Under the pieces are notes generated by a model, which saw only the letters and a program-made list of their open reading frames with translations, made no database searches and was not told where the DNA came from. From the NCBI GenBank assembly GCA_947396885.1, contig OX377206.1:10966778-11030777 (forward strand): a stretch of 64,000 nucleotides of DNA, read 5' to 3'. The position numbers were made by a program, and so were the translations under genes. The stretch comes from Heligmosomoides polygyrus polygyrus (Eukaryota > Nematoda > Chromadorea > Rhabditida > Heligmosomidae). Below are positions 58,454 to 64,000 of the stretch, piece by piece (positions within the stretch are counted from its first letter, which is position 1; each line of letters begins with the position of its first letter).

Positions 58454-58495
58454 CGTGAAATATGTGCGTTCCAGAGCGATTCAGGTATGAATTTT
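58454..58495 (-). promoter_or_regulatory. Short 5' UTR with candidate SL trans-splice acceptor
   Basis: On the minus strand a CCTCATTTCAG acceptor ends at 58496, 42 nt before the ATG. An in-frame TGA lies in these 42 nt, so the ORF cannot extend upstream. In nematodes this layout fits spliced-leader trans-splicing; a 5' UTR intron is the alternative. No promoter motif was recognised further upstream. Confidence 0.5.
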
Positions 58496-58802
58496 CTGAA
58501 ATGAGGCAATGGTTGAGCCTGACGAAAAAAGGCATTTCTCGTTAGAATGGAAAATCACTTCCAGAAGAAAAAACAACGAAACAACATGCTTGAAACTCGT
58601 TAAAACTTTAGCTGCAATGAATACCCACAGACATGTGTGCAAGAGTGCACAGTAATCGCAAAATAATATTTAATTAGACACCCGAGTGATCCATTATGGT
58701 GAGAATATGATCAACCTAATTAACGAGATTTTATTGATGTTAAAAAGTCCATACTTCACGGCAGCATTAAGAGAATGTAGGAAAAGGAATACAAGAACAC
58801 CT

Positions 58803-59050
58803 AGGATAAAGGACAATGGATAAAGGACGACATTGCTTAGTGCCTTTTGGGATGCGTCACGCATTCCACTTATACCCGATGTCGAGGAGGCGATGTTAAA
58901 ATGCATTTGGCCTTATTCAATGATTTCTGGTGACCAACTGATGCGCAAGTCAGTGTTTTATCCTTCCCAAACATGTCTATCACCATGGTCTGGGCGAGAA
59001 ACCCGAACCAAGAACCTGGTATCGGGTGCACGCGACAGTCGGTACTTCTA
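58803..59050 (-). mobile_element. SINE S1, diverged
   Basis: GGATAAAGGACGACATTGCT tail and GATGCGTCACGCATTCCACT body; the head ends at a P2 MITE. Confidence 0.65.
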
Positions 59051-59053
59051 TCA

Positions 59054-59187
59054 GGGGTCGTTTAGTGCGCGCGCGACACGCGACGCGGTTCCATGTGTAG
59101 TTGCTGAATTGATCAGTCGCGTCGCTCGATCAATTTAGCCGCTACTCGTGCATCGCGTCGCGCCTAGCGCGCACACTAAATGACTCC
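59054..59187. mobile_element. Hairpin MITE P2
   Basis: GGGGTCGTTTAGTGCGCGCG to GCGCACACTAAATGACTCC, with TTA at 59188. The left flank reads TCA. Confidence 0.72.
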
Positions 59188-59221
59188 TTACAATTTATGC
59201 AGCATATGTCTATGTTTGGGG

Positions 59222-59480
59222 GAGCGACAGTGCAGTCGGAGAAGGCGACCTCTGTCGCCTGCCTATCCCGATTCTACATGAACGCACTGGGTTTGGATCC
59301 CACCTAGGCCAATCCATCTAATATCCGTGAACTCGTGTAAGACCTGTCTGTGAAAGATAAAACATTACGTTTTCTTCGATTGGTCGCCGAAATTTATGGG
59401 CTAGGTCTTCAATGCTCCTCCACGACCTCCTATCGAAGACGCATACGTGGCCCATGCCGCGAAGGGATTATGACTAGTGC
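59222..59480 (+). mobile_element. SINE S1, plus orientation, diverged
   Basis: Head GCGACAGTGCAGTCGGAGAA and box B-like GGGTTTGGATCCCACC, then a decayed body ending GGCCCATGCCGCGAAGGG. Confidence 0.6.
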
Positions 59481-59527
59481 CGACCTTTGTCCTTTAGATG
59501 ACCATCTTCGCACTCTATTGTGCCCCC

Positions 59528-59823
59528 TAATAATAAAAAGGATAAAGGACGGCGTTATTCAATCCCTTTTGGGATGCGCCACGCATTCAACTTCTACGGG
59601 ATGTCGTAGAGGCATGTTGAAAGCGTATTTGGCCATACAATGACTTGCGGTGGCCAGCTGATGTAGAAGTCAGTGCTCTATCCTTCCTAGACAAGTTTGG
59701 TACCAATTCACCGACCCCGATGGATGGAAGGCTTAGTTGGCCTGGGCGGGAAATCCGAACCAGGAGCCTGGTATCGGGTGTACGCAATAGCAGACGCCTC
59801 CTCCGACTGCGCTACGCGCGCCC
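59528..59823 (-). mobile_element. SINE S1, near consensus
   Basis: AAAGGATAAAGGACGGCGTT tail to GCGCTACGCGCGCCC head, complete. Confidence 0.88.
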
Positions 59824-60117
59824 GTGTCCCTTACTTAGGCAATAAAGTATTCCTCTGCCCTAGTTCGGCGGGGGGGGGGGGGGGGGAGGAGGAGGAGGAT
59901 AGTTCACTCTGCTGCTTGATAACGGCGAAAAATAGAAATTGAAGAAGGTATAAGAAACGAGGAAAATATTTATTCCATAAGGATAACACTAGACAGCCTG
60001 TAAAAGGTTTGCAATTTCCCTCCCAAACGATGTCATACTATGCGTGCTTGATTCGTATTTTCTGTTCTGTCCCCAACCCGCCCCACTAGGGTGGCTATTC
60101 GACAACAAAGATATGTA

Positions 60118-60409
60118 AGGATAAGGATAAAGGACGGCGTTACTCAATCCCTTTTTGGATGCGCCACGCATTCTACTTCTACGGAATGTCGTGGAGGCGA
60201 TTTGAATGCGTATTTGGCCATACAATGACTTGCGGTGGCCAGCCGATGAATAAGTCAGCGCTCTATCCTTCCCAGACAAGTCTGGCACCAATTCACCGAC
60301 CCCGGAGGGATCGAAGGCTTGGTTGGCCTGGGCGGGAAATCCGAACCAAGAACCTGGTATCGGGTGCACGCGACAGCCGGCGCCCCTTCCGACTGCGCTA
60401 CACGCGCCT
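60118..60409 (-). mobile_element. SINE S1, complete, 11-bp target duplication
   Basis: AAAGATATGTA flanks at 60107-60117 and 60410-60420. Full tail, body and tRNA head. Confidence 0.92.
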
Positions 60410-60424
60410 AAAGATATGTAGGAT

Positions 60425-61140
60425 ACGGTAAGTAACGTGTTAGCTCGTTACTGTTTTAAGAATGAATAGCTGCAATTCTGCTCTTCCTCCAAGAAATCAA
60501 AGAGGTTTAGAGAAAGAACATAGCTGACAATGAATGGCTAACAGGAGAAACAGAAGCAAGTGAGAGTTTTTCTACTAGCGGAGAAGGACAGAAAGATAGG
60601 GGAGTGACGGTGTATAAAAAGACCTCGAGAGCGGTGAGACGAAAACATGGAACTGGAGAAAGGGTGAGATAGAAAAAGAGGAAGAAAGACCAGATCTGAT
60701 AGAAAGCCGCCATGAAGGAAGGGATGAGTAGAAGAAGTGAACGTGAGGTGTCAATTGATGAAACCTTATAGAAATGAAAGATGGCCTGGGGATTGAGGAC
60801 ACCCACGTCCAAGCTGGACTGAGCTCAAAGAGAATATGTGATATGAAAATGATATCTTAGCAGCGTTTTCCAAAGATATGGAAAAAGTAAAAGTTCAGGG
60901 ATTGGCTTGGAAAGTAAGCACACAAATGTGAAACAAAAACACTGGAACCGATTTTTCGCGGAGCCTAAAGAGATAGACGAAAGCTGCCGAGAAATCACTG
61001 TAGTGATTTGGTAATCAAGCAAAGATGTTCTTCGATAAAGAGAAAAAGAAAAAGAAGAATAAGAGAATAATCAAAACAAATATGGATGGAACGGTACATG
61101 TTCTAGGCAAGATTACGAACCGAATTTGTTTTATTTTATT
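60425..61140. other. GA-rich intergenic stretch
   Basis: Purine-rich on the plus strand (GAGAAAGGGTGAGATAGAAA and similar). Open stretches on the minus strand are low-complexity shadows. Nothing recognised. Confidence 0.4.
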
Positions 61141-61143
61141 TAT

Positions 61144-61432
61144 ACGGGCGCGGGCAGCGCAGTCGGAGGAGGCGCCGACTGCCGCGTGCCAGGTTCCTGG
61201 TTCGGATTTCCCACCCAGGCCAACCAAGCCTTCCATCCCTCCGGGATCGGTGAATTGGTACCAGGCTTGTCTGGGAAGGATAAAGCGCTGACTTGTTCAT
61301 CGGCTGGCCACCGCAAGTCATTGTATGGCCAAATACGCATTCAGGTCGCCTCCACGACATCCCGTAGAAGTAGAATGCGCTGGCGCATCCCAGAAGGGAT
61401 TGCGTAACGCCGTCCTTTATCCTTATCCTTAT
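61144..61432 (+). mobile_element. SINE S1, plus orientation
   Basis: GGGCGCGGGCAGCGCAGTCG head, GGTTCCTGGTTCGGATTTCC box B region, CCTTTATCCTTATCCTTATA tail. TTATAC is repeated at both ends. Confidence 0.85.
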
Positions 61433-61829
61433 ACATAGCCAACTACCACATTTACAACCTATTCAGGACTTTAAATCAAACCTTCTTGAGATCTACATTC
61501 GCGCGTTAAGACCAATGTGTGAGCAATTGGTGAAAACGGGGACATCGGTGTTCAATCTAACAATGAAAAAGGATTTTGACCTTCTGGAGAGCATTCAAAA
61601 TAGCTTTACTAAGAAGCTCATGATGAGATGTTTTTAAATGAACTATAGTACTATTCCAAAAGGTTCGTAGCGAGCTGAGCTTTTTGGTCTTCTTTTGCTG
61701 AAGAATTGAAGAAAGATTGCTGATGTTATAATGATGTGCAAAATTCTCGCTGAAAAGCTATCCATAAATCCAACGGATGACACCGAAGATGATACCGATA
61801 AGGTCTGTAAGAGCTAATTTGAAACTAGC

Positions 61830-63059
61830 AAGGGAAGGGTCTGAAGCGTATGTCTAAACGGGGGGAGCGAGTCATATAGGAGGAATCCTCACCCCTCAGT
61901 TAGTATGAAAATGTGTTTATTTTTTGCCAAGTCATTAAACCCAAGGAGGCAATGCCTCTGCAGCAGTGGCTCGGGCTCGGAGCGCAGGTGGGTAGAGGTT
62001 TGACTCATATGAGAGCGGTCGGGGGTTTGGTCCCACTGAGCTGCTGCATTTTAGCATTTCAACTGATTGGTTGAGATTTGGAAGATTCTGACGTCTATAC
62101 CATTTTCAGACGTCTTCTGCGCATTTTTCCAGCTGTACGCTACGGTATTCAACATGGTGATGTATAAATGTTCAACACCAGTGATACACAGGTGCAAAGT
62201 ACATGAAGCAGCAGTGGGCACAATAAGGGCAGCGTATAAAGGTTACAGGATCTCACAGTTTGTTTCCATACATGGACTAATGACCTCAGGAAAAAACACT
62301 CGGATTTTCAAAAGAGACCAGGATGTGACGTCGGAGGTGGTTAAAATGAGAAACGAGTTGTGTGGATCCCGCAAATTAAGCTAAACGGCATCGATGCACT
62401 CTTTCCCTCATGTCTGCCTGGACCCTGGAAATCAGAGGTCTGCTGAAGGTTTTCTAGAGCCTATCACCAACAATGTCCGTCGACGGTTGAGTGGTGATTC
62501 ACCTGCTCACGCTGAAGTGTGGCCCACCTTTAGACAAGAAACCTTCGAGGACAAAAATCAAGCAGGCCGAACGGATGGCCAGCTAACTGAAGGACTTCGA
62601 AGCACGTCGACTTGAAGTTGACGAAGACGAAAAGCTGGAAGTGGTGAAAGAAGAAGAAAAAGAAGATTGGGATCCGCAAGATGAACTGGTGGACATGGAG
62701 AGGCAAGCAAGCAGTGGGCATATGATAACGTCTGAAAATGGTATAGACGTCAAATCCCCCAAATCTCAACCAATCAGTTGAAATGCAAAAATGCAACAGC
62801 GCAGAGGAACGAGACCCCCGACCTCTCTCACGTGAGTCAAACCTCTAATCATCTGCTCCCCGAGCCACTGGATGCAGAGGCATCGCGGGCGTACAATATC
62901 CACAAACGCGTGCTGCGCCGTGTCCCATAGTGACCCCCTACTCCTTGGGTTTAACGGCTTGGCAAAAAATAAACCGATTTTTGTACTAATTGAGGGGTGA
63001 GCATTCCCCCTATATGACTCGCTCCCTCTGTTCAGACATACGCTTCAGACCCTTCCCTT
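61830..63059. mobile_element. Long inverted-repeat (foldback) insertion
   Basis: Left arm 61830-62117 (AAGGGAAGGGTCTGAAGCGT, CAACTGATTGGTTGAGATTT, GACGTCTATACCATTTTCAG) is inverted at 62730-63059. Both arms contain a tRNA-like piece with GGTCGGGGGTTTGGTCCC or a variant, so this may be two tail-to-tail SINEs. About 610 bases lie between the arms. Confidence 0.7.
62150..62781 (+). pseudogene. Captured coding fragment inside the foldback
   Basis: One frame reads HEAAVGTIRAAYKGYRISQF, which is IQ-like (A-x-x-I-x-AAYxGYR). Another, at about 62543-62781, reads KKPSRTKIKQAERMAS, stop, LKDFEARRLEVDEDEKLEV and EEEKEDWDPQDELVDMERQ, a charged protein-like sequence with one premature TAA. The parent gene is not recognised. 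Confidence 0.4.
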
Positions 63060-63296
63060 GTCAGACGGAAGGCCGTGAAGTGTTCTACTACATCGTACAC
63101 CGTGTTGACGTTCATGCATTGTTTTATTCGGCCGATGATTTCACTTACATATGTTGCTGTAATTCTAAACTTGTTGTGTTGTTGTACTGTTTGCTTCTAT
63201 AGCTTCGTAAGCTGGACTCTGGTCTGTGCCTTGAATAAAAAAAAATAACTTTCAGTCCAATCTAACGCAACCAATTTCTTTTAATATAAAGTAGAT

Positions 63297-63586
63297 AGGG
63301 CGCATGTAGCGCAGTCGGAGGAGGCAACGGCTGTCGCGTGCACCCGATACCAGGTTCCTGGTTCGGAGGTCCCGCAAAGGTCAACCAAGCCTTCCATCCC
63401 TCCGGGGTCGGTGAATTGGTACCAGACTTGTCTGAGAAGGTTAGAGCGCTGACTTGTTCATCGGCTGGCCACCGCAAGTCATTGTATGGCCAAATAGGCA
63501 TTCAGAATCGCCTCCACGACATCCCGTAGAAGTAGAATGCGTAGCGCATTCCAATATGGATTGAGTAACGCCGTCCTTTATCCTTT
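63297..63586 (+). mobile_element. SINE S1, plus orientation, 12-bp target duplication
   Basis: ATAAAGTAGATA flanks at 63285-63296 and 63587-63598. Box A TGTAGCGCAGTCGG at 63305, box B-like GGTTCGGAGGTCC, tail CCTTTATCCTTT. Confidence 0.92.
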
Positions 63587-63598
63587 ATAAAGTAGATA

Positions 63599-64000
63599 AT
63601 GTAACTCAAAGCAGAACAAATATAAATTATACCATACTGTGAAACTTCGTATAAATTCACACAGGGGAGAAAGGGTCACATTTGGTCACAAAATAAGCCG
63701 GCTCTCACAAGCGAGCACAAAATGGTGAAACAGCTGTCAAAGCCGAGAATTCGCAGCCATCTGTGTAGAATGCACGGTAGTAAATGACTGTAGATGGCAA
63801 AACTAGCGAAACGGGGCTTTATTGTTCTGTTTGCTAATCGGCCACCGATCCCGGCCGGCTTCTTCAGCGCATCACATCCTTGATCGTCTCCAGATAGTAA
63901 GGCTAAGTAGCAGCGCTAACAATGCTTGTTCGCGCTGGTGGAAAAGTGTGAATAGCCAGGAAAACGGCAAATAAGAGTAACAAAACGCAATACCAAGTAG
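63599..64000. other. Right-edge stretch, nothing recognised
   Basis: Mixed sequence with no supported ORF, RNA gene or repeat match within the window. Confidence 0.35.

Larger units (their letters stand above)
61480..63200 (+). mobile_element. LINE reverse-transcriptase remnant split by an inverted-repeat insertion
   Basis: 61480-61829 reads LEIYIRALRPMCEQLVKTGT, then DFDLLESIQNSFTKKLMMRC, and after stops VIMMCKILAEKL. This resembles the C-terminal end of CR1/Jockey-like reverse transcriptases (YIRPxLEY...LExVQRxFTRRL). The last part, REVFYYIVHRV, lies at 63066-63200 beyond the insertion. Several stops show that it is dead. Confidence 0.55.

Noticed and set aside
58417..58485. Plus-strand exon-like segment between CAATTCAG-type acceptor and GTATGA
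   Set aside because: The same bases on the minus strand give the myosin start exon with a correct junction to exon 2; the plus reading has a stop just upstream.
59600..61407. Several 60-100 codon ORFs around 59.6-61.4 kb
   Set aside because: They repeat the same SINE S1 translation (e.g. GNPNQEPGIG-type words) in both orientations; not genes.

Overview
The window looks like a repeat-rich nematode genome, most probably a clade V (strongylid or hookworm-like) species. The reasons are short TTTCAG-type splice acceptors, compact GC-rich exons in large AT-richer introns, a candidate spliced-leader acceptor just upstream of the only clear start codon, and a protein family best compared with nematode unconventional myosins. 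The species assignment is inference; no database search was possible.

One protein gene dominates. It lies on the minus strand, begins at 58453, and continues past the left edge of the window; the last exon seen is 2361-2531. I could chain 40 coding exons with consistent splice phases, giving 5133 nt or 1711 codons without a stop. They encode an unconventional myosin: a very short N-terminus; a motor domain with a P-loop (exon 5), switch I (exon 6), switch II or relay (exon 10) and converter (exons 16-18); two IQ motifs (exon 18); a basic or helical linker; a MyTH4 domain (exons 20-24); a short FERM-F1-like segment (exons 24-26); and a long low-complexity tail rich in Ser, Arg, Pro, Met and Gln (exons 27-40). 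The nucleotide-binding motifs are all non-canonical. The overall plan (MyTH4 myosin, divergent motor, no N-terminal SH3-like domain) fits the nematode class XII / class XV-like myosin HUM-4 best.

No second convincing protein gene was found. The introns and the 5' flank (58.5-64 kb) are filled with repeats: more than 20 copies of a tRNA-derived SINE (several with target-site duplications), a second tRNA-related SINE, at least five families of GC-rich hairpin MITEs flanked by TTA/TAA, several foldback elements, Helitron-like copies, a LINE reverse-transcriptase remnant split by a long inverted repeat, a Tc1-like transposase fragment, and a coiled-coil pseudogene. There are also a tRNA-Lys-like tandem cluster (36.35-36.95 kb), TTCGAATATTCG-rich tracts, and a satellite block at 47.2-52.4 kb (18-, 155-, 108- and about 318-bp arrays) in the intron between the P-loop and switch-I exons.

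No CRISPR array, operon or bacterial-type system is present. The observations most worth following are the altered motor active site, the repeated YVPxxH motif in the tail, the higher-order structure of the satellite, and insertions that define target-site duplications exactly.
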